From Cheilinus undulatus (lineage: Eukaryota; Chordata; Actinopteri; Labriformes; Labridae): DNA of 64,000 nt. Both the position numbers and the translations under genes were made by a program. Within the stretch, counting starts at the first letter, position 1, and every line of letters starts with the position of its first letter. The stretch is from assembly GCF_018320785.1 (NCBI RefSeq), contig NC_054877.1:32882151-32946150 (forward strand), given 5' to 3'. The notes below the pieces were generated by a model, which was not told where the DNA came from, searched no databases, and saw nothing but the letters and a program-made list of their open reading frames with translations. Shown here piece by piece: positions 12,001 to 23,071 of the stretch.

Positions 12001-14529
12001 AAACTTCTTCGTCCAGCTTTCAAAGCACTGACTACACAGAGCTTTGATCGGGGCCACTGGCGGCAACAAAGATATTTTGAGAATATTAAATTTGCTCAAG
12101 GCAAAATGAACTTATGCAAGAGCTTTGCTGTTATACTAATGCACAATAAGATGCCTACTGTAGACAGCTTTGACATCTCTCCAAGGCTCTGACATTTCCA
12201 TTAGCAGACGAATGATGGCCAGCTCAAACAGCACAGTTTTACCGGATCCAGTCGGAGCACATGCCACAAAGTTCTTATCTGTGTAAAGAACCTAGGAACA
12301 AACCGAACAAAAAATGACAGTCATTCACTTCTCTCGGGTTAAAACAAGACAGTGGACTCTTCTTGCTTTTAATTTATGCTTACATCATCCAGTGCTTTGG
12401 ACTGAATGTAGTTGAAATAGGGGAAGTCACAGAAGACGGATCTGAATTTAGCTGCTGTGTAAGCTTGGTTGAGGAAATCAGACCACATTGCTAATGTGAC
12501 TGCAGTGCACAGGGTTCATATACTTAAAATGTATCACAAAAAAAGGATACGGATTTCAGAAACTGGTCTCAATACTCCAGACTCAGAAGACCCTGAAATG
12601 TCCACAAAAACATTAAAATATCAGTACTTCACCATATCATTTTCAGTAAACATGTTGAATGCAGCAATTTTTAGAGATTCTGTTCTGTATTAAACATAAG
12701 ATGAAACTACAGTAATTGTTGCAAAATACATTTGGTTTCAGAGTGTTGTTTTAGTTTATTTTATTTCTGCTTTTTATTATCCACCCCCTAGTGACTGACC
12801 CGTTTCATTACAATAGAGCGGTCAATGGGGGGAGCTCACCTCGTTTCACCTCATCACACCCAAACACTTTGTGGCAGATGCTGCCATGGCCAGACACGTG
12901 CATGCTCATTAGCAGCAACACGTACAAAAGCTACATGGGTGTTATTTTGTAAACCAGTCATAGGCTGTGAGCAGAGTGTCTATCTGTGTGTTCTGTGCAG
13001 CAACCTTGTATGCAGAGCGGCTGAGGCGTCATGGGCGGGACGAAGGCTTTCTTTGTGCCCTTGTCCTGCATCTCAGCATGTGCTGCCTGCAGCGGGGGTC
13101 GGCCACTCGCTGCAGATGAGCCCACAGGAGGGGGTGAGAAGGGGGGCTGGGGGTTGAAAGGAGGAGCTCCTTGGCTAACTGTCGCCCGTGGCAGCTGAAG
13201 AGGAGGAGGGGGAGGAGGAGGTGCAGTCGCCATGGTAACCTGACTGAGAAAAGTTTGAGGTCTGGATGCTGTCTGGCTGCTGCCACTGAGGTCATCTGTG
13301 TTCGACGAGTCACCTCCATTGTTTAACACCTGAACCTTGAACAAGCTGTTGTAGGAGGGAAGCGAGGATATGCAGGGAATAAGAATTAATAAAGCAGTGA
13401 GGGTGAAAAGAACTATTGTTAGGCTTAGAGATCTTTCTCAACAAGACCTAAATGCATTTTAAATGCTTCTTTAGCATCTTTTCATGCTCCCAGTGCCTCC
13501 TCTTCCTCCTCCAGTAACAGAAAATCTACTTCTTTCTCTCTGAGTATAGTCCTTAAAAAATGTGCATGCAATCACACAAACCTCATTTTTATTAGTTATT
13601 GACACTTGCCTTCTCCGTACAGGTGGGTCCAGAGACAAACATCTCCTGCTGACAACTGCATGACCAGTGGCCTGTGGCATTTCCACTCCAACTATGCTTT
13701 TCACACAGGCACCCTGACAGTAATCCCTGAAATCTTTGCCTTCCCAAAGACCATCACATCTTCCAGTGCTGCTGCCGGCCACCTGACTTTCAATCTCTTT
13801 CTCATCATCTGTGTAACCAAAGGGGCTGTTTATTTTTGATGGTAAGACCTTCAGGCCAGCTGATCCTTTGAAGGGAGGAAGGAATTTCCTGGGTGTCTGA
13901 GAGAAACCTGTGAGAGAGCAAGAGGATTTTTCATCAAACCAAGTTGTCGATAGATATAATTTAATGAGTATGATTCACAAAAGCAAAAGAGGGTGTTTTG
14001 GTGTTTATTTCGCTGTTTATAATTGAAAGCAGGAATTTTAACATCCTTGTCAAAATATTATTAAAATCTATCATAAGACCAAGATCCAAATTTGTTAACA
14101 AAATCCCCAGAAAATTGGGAATGCTTTTAAGCCTATTCATGCTATGATGTCCGTGAGTCATACAGTTAAATTTAGCAGGACTCCAATAGGCCAGATTCCG
14201 AGCAGTTAACTCAAGTCAAGTGAAAAGGAATTCACCCTCATCCAGAGCACAACATACTGTATAGTGTAGACTTTGCCTCCTCCTGCATATCTTGAGTAGC
14301 TGGAATCTGAGAAAGTGATAGAGATGCTTCAAGTTGCCATGGACTGATCTCCTGATGCAGTGGCTTTCTGTGGAACACAGCCCAGTGAAGAAAAGATTTA
14401 ATTTAGGTGAGAGAGAAATAGAGAAAAAGAGGATATCTGAAAATATCTTTGCACTTACACTTTAAGGACAGTTGGTTTCTCAAAAAACAGACTGTCCAAG
14501 GACAGCACGCAGTCACCAGAGTCCAACAT
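1..14529 (-). CDS. hfm1: hfm1, ATP-dependent DNA helicase for meiosis 1 (27 coding exons; C-terminus off the left edge)
   Basis: Meiotic Ski2-like helicase needed for crossover formation and synapsis (family knowledge). Coding exons 5' to 3': 14459-14529, 14258-14367, 13610-13907, 13005-13345, 12384-12454, 12159-12291, 11905-12056, 11740-11817, 9702-9857, 9300-9500, 9105-9193, 8930-8973, 8712-8813, 8009-8154, 6419-6513, 6156-6289, 6006-6053, 5821-5901, 5590-5681, 3822-3928, 3696-3743, 3468-3565, 3255-3389, 1669-1754, 489-572, 227-384, 1-84. All phases join, giving about 1,080 residues of a roughly 1,400-residue family. Visible motifs: Walker A APTGSGKT (about residues 309-316), DEVH box (417-420, split by an intron), SAT (462-464), [10 protein letters not shown] (655-664), then the Sec63 region. 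The start ATG (14527-14529) opens MLDSGDC, like human MLKSNDC. The N-terminus is low-complexity with a seven-proline run. The intron at 13346-13609 uses a GC donor. The 3' coding end is not in the window. Confidence 0.95.
1025..1489. mobile_element. TTAA-flanked inverted-repeat element in an hfm1 intron
   Basis: Non-autonomous element of about 465 bp. The ends are TTAA-AGGGAACATAT on the left and ATATGTCCCTT-TTAA on the right, an imperfect terminal inverted repeat flanked by TTAA on both sides. TTAA targets are typical of piggyBac-type transposons. No transposase is encoded. A run of C lies at about 1111-1122. Confidence 0.6.
2340..2790 (+). mobile_element. LINE (L1/Tx1-type) ORF2 3' remnant
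   Basis: Broken coding sequence in an hfm1 intron. Conceptual translation gives a [10 protein letters not shown] stretch, then [18 protein letters not shown] and a C-terminal AKKLLLF. This resembles the end of L1-type ORF2 proteins, downstream of the reverse transcriptase. The frame is not continuous, so it is a dead fragment. The family call is from pattern memory. Confidence 0.45.
5060..5300. repeat. Interspersed repeat with an exact 41-bp tandem duplication
   Basis: Lies in the 1.66 kb hfm1 intron. The 41-base unit at 5129-5169 is repeated exactly at 5170-5210. The segment also ends in an AAAATAGCTG...ATTAACACTAG motif that recurs near 35,350-35,375, so the duplication arose inside a dispersed repeat. 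Confidence 0.65.
6514..8008. other. 1.5 kb hfm1 intron, nothing recognised
   Basis: AT-rich intron between the exon encoding the region after helicase motif VI and the exon carrying motif VI. I see no coding exon, RNA gene or clear terminal inverted repeat here. Confidence 0.5.
10420..11425. mobile_element. hAT-like non-autonomous element in an hfm1 intron
   Basis: Left end CAGGGGTGTCCAAACTATGG; the right end, read in reverse, is TAGGGGTGTCTTAACT, so about 13 of 15 positions of the terminal inverted repeat match. The body of about 1 kb has no open transposase and contains an oligo-T tract at about 11048-11068. Flanking octamers (atttaaac and ctatatac) match only partly, so a target-site duplication is weak. 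The CAGGGGTGTCC end is typical of hAT-type elements. Confidence 0.55.
13346..13609 (-). other. hfm1: GC-AG intron of hfm1
   Basis: The upstream coding exon ends ...AGAAG followed by GCAAGT, the standard sequence of GC-type 5' splice sites. The acceptor at 13346 follows a pyrimidine-rich tract ending in ACAACAG. Using the GC donor leaves two bases that join with C to make Ser and keep the next exon open. The nearest GT (GTGTCA, a few bases on) is a poor donor and would throw the next exon out of frame. Confidence 0.75.
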
Positions 14530-14809
14530 CACGACAAGTCAGGAGTGGGCACAAACATCAAAAGCAATGGGGGTAGTTTCAAACAATCATTGTGGGTCTT
14601 GGTTTAGGATTCACGGCTCAAAGAAAAACAGAGAAGGAACAAATGTATACAATTTTGTTTTTGTTTTCTTCAAAAAAAAGGGGCTTAGTTAAAGGAAAGA
14701 CACATCACTACAAGTCTTAAGACACTTTATACCCAAAAGTGGGTCGTAAAGCCATTTTCAGTGGCTCGCAGACGTGTGCCTGGAAAAAATATGTGGCAAC
14801 AAAATCTAT

Positions 14810-15530
14810 AATGTGCTTTTATTACCCGCCAAAGAGGTTATGGGATTGGGTGGGATTGTTCGTTTGTTAGTTAGTTTGTTTGTTAGTTGGTTAGCAACAT
14901 AACTCAAAAAGTTGAGGATGGATTTTGATGAAATTTTCAGGAAATGCCAGAAATGGCATAAGGAAGAACTGATTAGATTTTGGGAGTGATCTGGATCTGG
15001 ATCCAGGAATTTTTTTAGGGATTCTGTACTATTGGGAGATAGGGCTAATGGCGGAGCTCTGTGCTGTTACCACTTTACACCAGGAGATGGCAGACATGAG
15101 TAATTTCAATCCCAGCAGCACTTTAGGTGTGTTTCCATTCAAAGTTGTGGAGTTTATAGAGTTTGAAATACACACCTGGTCGAGGAGACGAGTGGAAGAG
15201 TAACAGAGAGAAAGACAGCAAACTGTAGCGAGAACACTCACAATGCTGGGGGGAACAGAGGAATATTAACCCTCTGCCATGACTTCCAGTCGTCCAGTGA
15301 GACCATGGGTGAGTCTGTCAGTGCATCTGTTTGCACCAGCTGGCAATGCGTCCACCATGACAGTCCACCCGTAGCAAAGCCAAAGCTCTATCTCACTGTA
15401 TTTCCACCCAACCGGGGAGAGAGTAATTGGCGAATGCCATGGTGGGGAGCACATGGGGATGGATCCAGGACTTTTAAAGGATTCTTCACTATTGGGAGAT
15501 AGGGCTAATGGCGGAGGTCTGCACTCTCCA
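14810..15530 (+). repeat. Dispersed teleost repeat with an internal insertion
   Basis: Begins near ACCCGCCAAAGAGGTTATG, runs through a GTTAGTTTGTTTGTTAG stretch and a GGATCCAGGAATTTTT block, and ends in GGCGGAGGTCTGC. The block ATTGGGAGATAGGGCTAATG appears at about 15034-15053 and again at about 15498-15517, bracketing roughly 430 bp that is absent from the sister copy on the opposite strand at 41595-41830. Confidence 0.6.
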
Positions 15531-15847
15531 AGTGTTTTTTTTTAGTTTTGATTGTAGTTTTCCAGTCCGTTACCCCATAATATCTTTTGTTCCATCTAAA
15601 GTCAAACCGCATTGTTTCTTTATAAAAAAAAAAAAAACATTTGGTTGTGATTGTGACCAGTACAAAATCTGAGTCACAATTTGTTGTTAAGAAGATGGTG
15701 ATGGGTCCTCACGTTGGACTAGTTGAGAACTATTGCTTTACAGGACTTGTTTTGATGTGTGCTAACAAAACATTTATGAGAAACAGTTCAATTAAGTCTC
15801 ATGACATATTTCTTAAAAAAGGAAAAGTACACCTTTGTTTTATGAAA

Positions 15848-16230
15848 AATCAGGTGCAGTGTGTAAAATTGGGACTATCAACATCTAACAGTCAATTCTG
15901 GAGTGTGATGCTCATTTCTCTGGTGATAACTGTGGGAACCAGTGAAGTTTAAAAATCAATACATGCTTAACTGTTATTTGCTTCCTTCTATGGTGCCTTA
16001 GAAACAGGCAAAATGCAAAAATCCAAGATGGCAGCGTCCTTGGAGGGGACCCTCCCTATGTATGAATAAAAGGCATATTCTGAGTTAATTTAAAACATAA
16101 ATTTAAAAAATGTGTTATCGGATGTTAACACTAATTTAGATCAATCTACTTATAAATGTTATGTTTCATTTTAACCAAGCTTGTTTTGCTAAATGCTACT
16201 AGGCTAAATATTACACACTGTACCTTTAAA
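15848..16230. mobile_element. Inverted-repeat MITE, first copy of the AGGTGCAGTGTG family
   Basis: Left end AGGTGCAGTGTGTAA and right end TTACACACTGTACCT-TTAA form terminal inverted repeats. The interior shares an AAGATGGCAGC / GGAGGGTCCC region with the copy at 40166-40559 in the opposite orientation. The right flank is TTAA; the left flank has mutated. Confidence 0.6.
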
Positions 16231-16316
16231 CTGTTTGCAGATGTGAAATTAAAAAAATCGTAAGCCATTTGGCCACAAAAATGAAACATTTTGCTTTAAT
16301 ACAGTTAGAAATAGTA

Positions 16317-16634
16317 GGCATGCAAGATATTGGATATTTGCCAATATTTGATATGCCAATATTTACAAATTAATTTTGGTCAACACTGATATTGAAATAC
16401 TCCTAATAAAGAAAAAGATTTAAGCTGACAAAGATCTCTTAGTGCAGCAGCCCTAAACTCATTTACTTATTTGTTCATACAGCCAATATCTACAGCTGAT
16501 TTAGGCAGATTTATTTAGTCAAAATATCAGTTTTAAATATTGGAAAAAATTTTCACATCTGCCGATACCAATAATTCACTTTAAAGGCCAATATATGCTG
16601 ATACTGATCATACCAATAATATTGTGCACCACTT
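16317..16634. mobile_element. hAT-like MITE (GCAYAATATTATTGGTA-end family), degraded
   Basis: Contains repeated CCAATAT/GATACCAATA strings and ends ACCAATAATATTGTGCACCA. A second copy with the same end lies at 45913-46414. No coding capacity. Confidence 0.45.
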
Positions 16635-18389
16635 ACAAATAGGAATGTTATGATGCACCACACATATCATGATACTGGGCTCATGGAAAGATATTAAATT
16701 ACAATATGTAGCTTAAATATTTTCTAGTTATTATACAATGAGATTGAGGTCAATTTCTGAATAAATACTAAAACTATCTTTAAAAATCTCTGACAACCGC
16801 AGGCGAAATATATGTTTTCTATATAAACTAAATTTAGGTTGTATAGTTACTATTACTGTGAATATTTTCAATTTATTTCAATGAATTAATCACAGGGGGT
16901 GAAAAATGTGATAACAAAATATATGCTTATTAATCTCACTGATGCCATCAAACAACTGCATAAAGTAGCTTTGTAACTTCCTTTGTAACATGAACACATA
17001 AAAAACTGTGCTCCTATTTTTTTTAAATTAAATGGTGGATAAACCCCAGGCACCACAGATTAACACCATCTTAAATTGACTAGTAAGTGGACAATCTGTC
17101 CTTGGTATCATTCTTGTTTCACGAGCTTATACAAAGTATTATTGCCACTTATTAATATTCTTTTTTCTCATTGTTTTGCCACTTTTACTATTAAGTCTAC
17201 CAGTGATGCAATCTTTCTCAAACTATCGACATAAGCAATTAAAAACAGAGTCGATCAATAATCTGATTATTTTTTTAATCAACTGACAGCACATTACTGA
17301 TAAACATGCATTTGTCCTCATCAAAATACTTAGGCTATAATATCTAACACATTACATAAACAATAAATCAGTATCGCTTTGTTTTCTTTGTCACAAAGGT
17401 TGTTTGACTGGTCCTTTTATTTATATTTCATTTGAATTGTATGGCGAAATATTCATAACATTCCTCAGAAAAATCCCTACAAATTAAGATTAATGTTTGA
17501 CACCAATTTATAGGAAATAACTCATAGCTCTTGAAAAGGCCTTAAAATCAAAATATAGATAAAACTGTAATGGTTAAAACGGAACTATTCTGAACTATTT
17601 CTACTTGTCGAAGTAGAGGCCAATTTTAGCTTGTGCTATGAGCTAGCAACATAAAAAGCGTTTTTAAGCTATTTCATTGGTGACACAGTTTAATTAGCTA
17701 TCATTCAGTTTTATAGTTACGTAATATTTTACGGTTTTTAAGTTTCCAATCCTTCTCTATCAGCAAATTTTCTCCTTAAACGTTGAACATATATATGAAA
17801 GGTTAGGGGTTACTTACATTGGTTTATGCTAGCGCCTCTTTCTAAAGGTTGCACGCGATTCAAACAGCTTAAACTTTATAACTGGCATATACCCATTCAA
17901 AGTAACACTTTAAAAGCTAGCTATTCTTTGTCAAAAAAAATGTTAGCTGTGGCCATACTTCCTCATCTAAATTTTAAAAAGTCCAGCAACATAAGATGGT
18001 TATCCTCTTATATGCTTTTTACTTTATTATTATGTGTTTAGACAGTGAAATTTTTCTTTAAACCCACTGGCTGAGAATAAATGAACCGGCTAATCACCTG
18101 ATACAAAGGCAACAAAGACCGGTGAGACCGCAACCATGGGGGGATAGTGGTTGAATCTCTCCTATGTGGGCATACAGCTCTTTAATGGGTCGCACTTCAG
18201 TGATAACTTAAAATTTCTAGAATAAATGTTATCATTAAAAATTAAAAAGGGACAAGTGGAGTATTCACTTATTTTATCAATTAATACGGTGATTAACCGC
18301 CATCACCCTGAAAAAAAATCTGCTACCCAAAGGAGATGGTCATTAACTCAGGTTTTTTATGCCTCCCATCTGGAATGAACCATTACAAA

Positions 18390-18700
18390 TCTTTCGGGGG
18401 AACATGGCGCCGGCGCTAAAACATTACATGCCGAAATATTAGCAGACACGACTTGAGTAACAGCCGAAACGTAGTTATTTTGATAGAACGTTACATTATG
18501 TGTCGTTAATATTGGAGTTTTTATTTTGTGTTTTACGCCAAAGCCGAATGTATGGACTCTTACCCGTACAAAAGAAATGATCTGTCCCACACCAGACCAC
18601 CACGGAAAATGGCGACTGTGAAATAGATGGAAGACGAAAGTAAGAAATTATTCAATGCAGCGTTTAATTTTCGCCCTGGCCCCATCTACACAACTCGGAG
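18390..18700. promoter_or_regulatory. Candidate divergent promoter between hfm1 and znf644
   Basis: Local CpG content is higher than in the surroundings. Two YY1-like ATGGCG cores are present, at about 18404 (in CATGGCGCCGGCGC) and 18609 (AAAATGGCGACTG). A short plus-strand exon-like segment follows and ends at 18700 with a good donor, CGGAG|GTAACG. It lies between the minus-strand hfm1 coding start and the plus-strand znf644 coding exon. This is inferred from motifs and position only. Confidence 0.4.
18610..18700 (+). other. Possible first exon of znf644 (non-coding or short ORF)
   Basis: Starts near a YY1-like ATGGCG. It contains a five-codon upstream ORF and then an ATG at 18627-18629 opening MEDESKKLF, which stays open for 25 codons up to the donor at 18700/18701. 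Splicing straight to the znf644 coding exon at 26069 would not keep that frame, so if used it is probably 5' UTR. Transcript evidence is needed to settle it. Confidence 0.35.
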
Positions 18701-19887
18701 GTAACGTTTCTTTGTTTATGGTCATTTTCTTGATGTGTAAATGGTATACAGCCAGGGTCGATCGTCAAAAGCTGTAGTTTAGCCCGAGGAATAGGTTTTG
18801 GTATGGAACAGCCTTAATGGAATGGTCTGCAGCTCCTGCAAGCAGCATCCAACAACACAGCGTGATATAAACGCCATCGGAAAGCAACTAAACACGGACG
18901 AAACCAAGTATAAATGGTGTAGTTTATCTGTATTTCCGCATCTTTGTAAACGTATTCCAACTATTGTTAGTTGGCAGATAACCGAACTCCTATGCTGAAA
19001 GTTTTAGCCTCACACCAAATCCACAACTGCTCATCAAAAGCCATGTACGGGGGTCCATCCCTTAGCAGATTCTGTGTTTGAATATTAAGGTAAAAACAGC
19101 CTTTACTGCCATAGCAGTATTCACTTGGTATGACACTTTTATTGCCCTTCAAATCCAGGACCTCTCACTCCGGCGACCTTGTAGCGTTATAAATAGCTTC
19201 AATTAATCTTTTCAGCAAAGTCTGAGGTATGAATTATGTTAAACTACACTTAATCTTACACTGTTAATGTAGATGGAGCCAAGAATGCAACTCTGGTGGC
19301 AGTCTAAGTAACTAAACTGCTAACTTTAACATCCAGCAAGCTCATTCTGATAAACAGGAACTACCTGTGTCAAAATCTAGCTAATAAAACATGGGTAAAT
19401 CTCAATAATAGACATGTGAAAGACAGGTATTTGGCTGATGTCCCTGCTCTATTTTTGACATTTAGTAAAACATGCTAAAACTGCCAGTAATCATCACTGT
19501 AACCAGATGGTTAAAGCAATCTAAACCGTGCCTTATTTAAACTACAATATGACTGCAAATCATAATGATTTCAACAATTATTTGACAAATCAAAATGTTT
19601 TCTCAACAGCTTGGTCAACACAATGTCCAAAAAGTGTAAAAAATAACTTAATTTGTATGTCACTCTACATATCTTTTCAGAGCTATCCGTGTAGTACGCT
19701 AAACCTAAATTTTCCAGCGTGCGTTAGGGCTAGCTACTTTACCCAAGATCTCGACTGCTTGTCACTGTTGTAAATTTATTTGACTTTCACAACTCACACA
19801 CCTGCATACGTATTGTCTTAAGGCAAATTTGTGTTCCCATTACATAGGAAAACAGATCAGCGCATTTTAAACAACACAACTGTCCCT

Positions 19888-20495
19888 ACCAAGCGGCAAC
19901 CTTTGGTACTGAAAAATGAAGCCAATGCGGAAGTGCAGAAAATTGCGATATGGCGAGTGTCCACTTGAGGCTGGCTGCAGGAACAGCGGAAGTCCCATCT
20001 GAACACATGTTTAAAGGCTGTTTTTTACTGTAGAAATAAACTGGTTTACAGCCTGGTTCAAAAAATGAAATGTGTCTCTTTAGCTAATGTCCTCTCACTG
20101 TACGGGGAGGTGACTTTCTTTGTACCACAATCGTTAAGATTATATTTAGAAAAAACCTCACTGCACACTGATTGGCACGTCTAATATGATTGACAGATAG
20201 CTTGACAGGCAGATGCTACCTCCAGAAGGACAGCTGTAGTGCTAGCTGAGCTGACAGGAAGTTGAGCTCAGTGGGCGGGCCGTTAGGTGGATCCAAGCGG
20301 CAACCTCCGGTCCTGAAAAATGAAGCCAATGCGGAAGTGCAGAAAATTGCAATACCGGGAGTGTCCACTTGAGGCTGGCTCCAGGAACACCGGATGTCCC
20401 GTCTGGACACCTGTTAAACAGCCGGTTTTTACAGTAGAAATAAACTGGGTTACAGCCTGGTTCAAAATACCAAACGTGTCTAGTTAGCTAGTGTC
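19888..20495. repeat. Direct-repeat pair of about 200 bp flanking a partial arm copy
   Basis: Segments 19888-20095 and 20293-20495 both begin CCAAGCGGCAACCT and share the block TGAAGCCAATGCGGAAGTGC and the AGTAGAAATAAACTGG region, with scattered differences. Between them, 20130-20285 resembles part of the palindrome arm at 21297-21455. Confidence 0.7.
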
Positions 20496-20508
20496 TAGAT
20501 GTCTCAGC

Positions 20509-21466
20509 CGAACTTTGGATCAACCTAACGGCCAGCCCACTAAGCGCAACTTGTCAGCTAGCTAGCTAGCATTCTGGTTGACAGAAACTTAGCCTCTTAG
20601 CCATCTGTCAATCAAATGAGACGTGCGAATCATTGCGCAGTGAGGTTTATCCTAAATGTAATCTTAAAGGGATACTTAAACATTTTGACAAATTTGCCCA
20701 TTGCCATAATTCCTACAGTCTTAGTAATAGGTTTCTTATCTCCAGTTGTCGGTGCAAGCTATTTTTAGATCGCCACTGCCGAGTTCGGACCTGCTGTGCC
20801 AATTCAGTGAAAGCAGACGATATTCCGGCTTTCCCTCATCAAACTCATCAAATACACAATCCAACAACTCCAAAATGCTCTCGTGGACAAGTTGTAACCT
20901 GTACATTCACCACGCTATGAATTAATAACGTATACTTATGTAACATTACGACACATGAAGCAAATACTCGGAACTATTTCTTGAGTAAACCACTGGGCGG
21001 AGTGACACAGTGCAGCAGCCATGTCTGGAGTGTAGTTCCGGCTTTGCATTTAGCTTTAAAACCTCTCCGTCTCATAATGTTCCATGATTATTTCATATCC
21101 TGGTGAATTTACAGGTCACAACTTGTCTACGAGAGCGTTTTGGAGTTGTTGGATTGTGTATTTGATGAGTTTGATGAGGGAAAGCCAGAATACTGTCTGC
21201 TTACATTGAGTTGGCACAGCAGGTCCGGTAAGAAACCTATTACTAAGACTATAGGAATTATGGCAATGGGCGAATTTGCCAAAATGTTGAAGTATCCCTT
21301 TAAGATTATATTTAGGATAAACCTCACTTTGCGCTGATTGGCACGTCTCATTTGACTGACAGATAGCTCGACAGGCAGAGGCTAAGTTTCTGTCAACCAG
21401 AATGCTAGCTAGCTAGCTGACAAGTCACACTTAGTGGGCTGGCCGTTAGGTAGATCCAAGGTTCGG
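20509..21466. repeat. Long palindrome (foldback-like repeat), arms about 370-410 bp
   Basis: The left arm (about 20509-20917) is matched in reverse complement by the right arm (about 21100-21466), around a spacer of about 180 bp. Matching marks include the outer GGCCGTTAGG / GATCCAA ends, the GCTAGCTAGCTAGC runs, the AAAGGGATACTT block and the inner TTGGAGTTGTTGGATTGTG block. Arms differ by scattered substitutions and indels. No transposase is seen. Confidence 0.8.
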
Positions 21467-21775
21467 GTGAGACCGCGATTTCAATATGGAAGCCTCTGCG
21501 GATTGGCTTCAAGACCTGTTTGAGTCTGCCTATTGTAAGCAGACAGCTGACGTCACACAGGTTTTTCCAATTCTTTCTACAGTCAATGGTCACTATCCAC
21601 ATACTCACGCATCTGCTATCCGCTAGAGTACACTGTCTTATGCTTTTTCGTTGCTCCTCTAATTGCCCCACGTCTAGCAGTTCTGCTGGTGTGAGCTAAC
21701 ATCAAATATATATTAGTAAATTCTAACAGCCCACACAATATCTATCAATTTGACTCAGAAATTTAAAGTCCTGCT

Positions 21776-22580
21776 ATGGGTTGCACCAGCTGTGTGCAAG
21801 TTCCAGTGTTGCCTAGTTTGAACGCAAGTTCTTAAAATGTATTTTACGCTCTCCTAACATTTAAGGTGCTTCACCAGCTGTGATAGTTTCAACACTGACA
21901 TAAGTTATAACTTAAACCTTACACTGACCTACTTGGTGTAAAGTCCTCTGTGGAATATGGTTGTCATAGTGATAGTTCTGAGAGAGGGGATAACCTGGAG
22001 GATGACGAGGAATTGAGGATTTTACTGGCACTTTGGTGTAAGCACTGCGTTCTCTTTGATAAGTGGCATTGTTGATTTCTATGAGTGGTGATCATTTCCG
22101 CTGTCCACTGTTAAATTATCTTGTGTTATTAGCGGTTTCACCACTGGATGTCTGTGTTACTAGTTTATACTAACTCTAGTTTTAGGCTGTAGGCTTCAAA
22201 ACGCATATATGCAAAATGCCTTGTCATATTTTTCATCCACTCTGGGTGCTGTTTTAGGATTAACGTCAGTTAGCATAAATTATTATTTATTTATTTATTT
22301 ATTATTTTTACTAACCCTACCCTGTTAGCATCCGTAGCAAACACTGAGTTAAAAAAATGCTTTTCAGTGATTGGTTTTAAAGTAAGAGAAAATGGCTTAT
22401 CTGCAACAATATTTTGCTTCGTTTGGACGTAAATCTACTAGTTAAGATCAACCTTACATTTCTGTCAACCGATCAGTGACACAACTTAAGTTATATCTTA
22501 ACTAGTTTAAGCATAGGGTTTAGGGTGGACTTTATGCCATACCTTAAGACAGAACTAACGCATAGCTGGTGCAACAGGCT
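21776..22580. mobile_element. 0.8 kb inverted-repeat element (GTTGCACCAGCT ends)
   Basis: The left end is GGGTTGCACCAGCTGTG. The right end, read in reverse, is CCTGTTGCACCAGCTATG followed by a shared AGTTC. No coding capacity. The family is not identified. Confidence 0.55.
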
Positions 22581-23071
22581 GCAGCTTTTTAAGAATATTT
22601 TTCCTTTGTTTTGTTCTGCTCTGGCTTGAACTGTTGGCTACATTGCTCAACACTGCGCCCTAGATTACTGGTGGTATTACAACGTTTTGGGCATAACCTA
22701 TTTGCTTGCATTTCAGATATAAGGTATTAATAAGCCTTTAGGTTACAATAGTTCATCTCAGTTAGCATTACATACACCACGGCAGCCGTGACCAGAAAAA
22801 GGCTGTTTGGAAGTGCACTGACCATAAAGATAACGATAATGTGCAGTGTTAGATAGTGTCAAACCTGCATATCAGAAATATTAGTTTGACACTTTACCAA
22901 ATGTGACTAAAGAATAAGAAACTAGCAGAAAAAATAGGCAGTCCTACAGATCACCATTTGCTAGCCCTGTTTGAAAACTAAGCTGTTATACTAACATTAG
23001 TCTGCTAATGAAGACAGTAATGACTATGGTTGTTATTACTGACTGCTGAAGTGATTAGTCCCCTTGACATA

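Larger units (their letters stand above)
14530..18390. other. Gene-free interval upstream of the hfm1 start codon
   Basis: No coding exon of either neighbour is visible. It holds the elements listed at 14810-15530, 15848-16230 and 16317-16634; the rest is AT-rich and unrecognised. A short pyrimidine-rich tract ending in TTTGAG, read on the minus strand near 14610-14640, could be the acceptor of a 5' UTR exon of hfm1, but this is weak. Confidence 0.45.

Noticed and set aside
12825-13157. 110-codon plus-strand ORF
   Set aside because: Antisense to the proline-rich hfm1 exon; low-complexity composition explains the open frame.
18357-18590. 77-codon minus-strand ORF near the candidate promoter
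   Set aside because: No family resemblance, and it does not connect in phase with the hfm1 start exon at 14459-14529.
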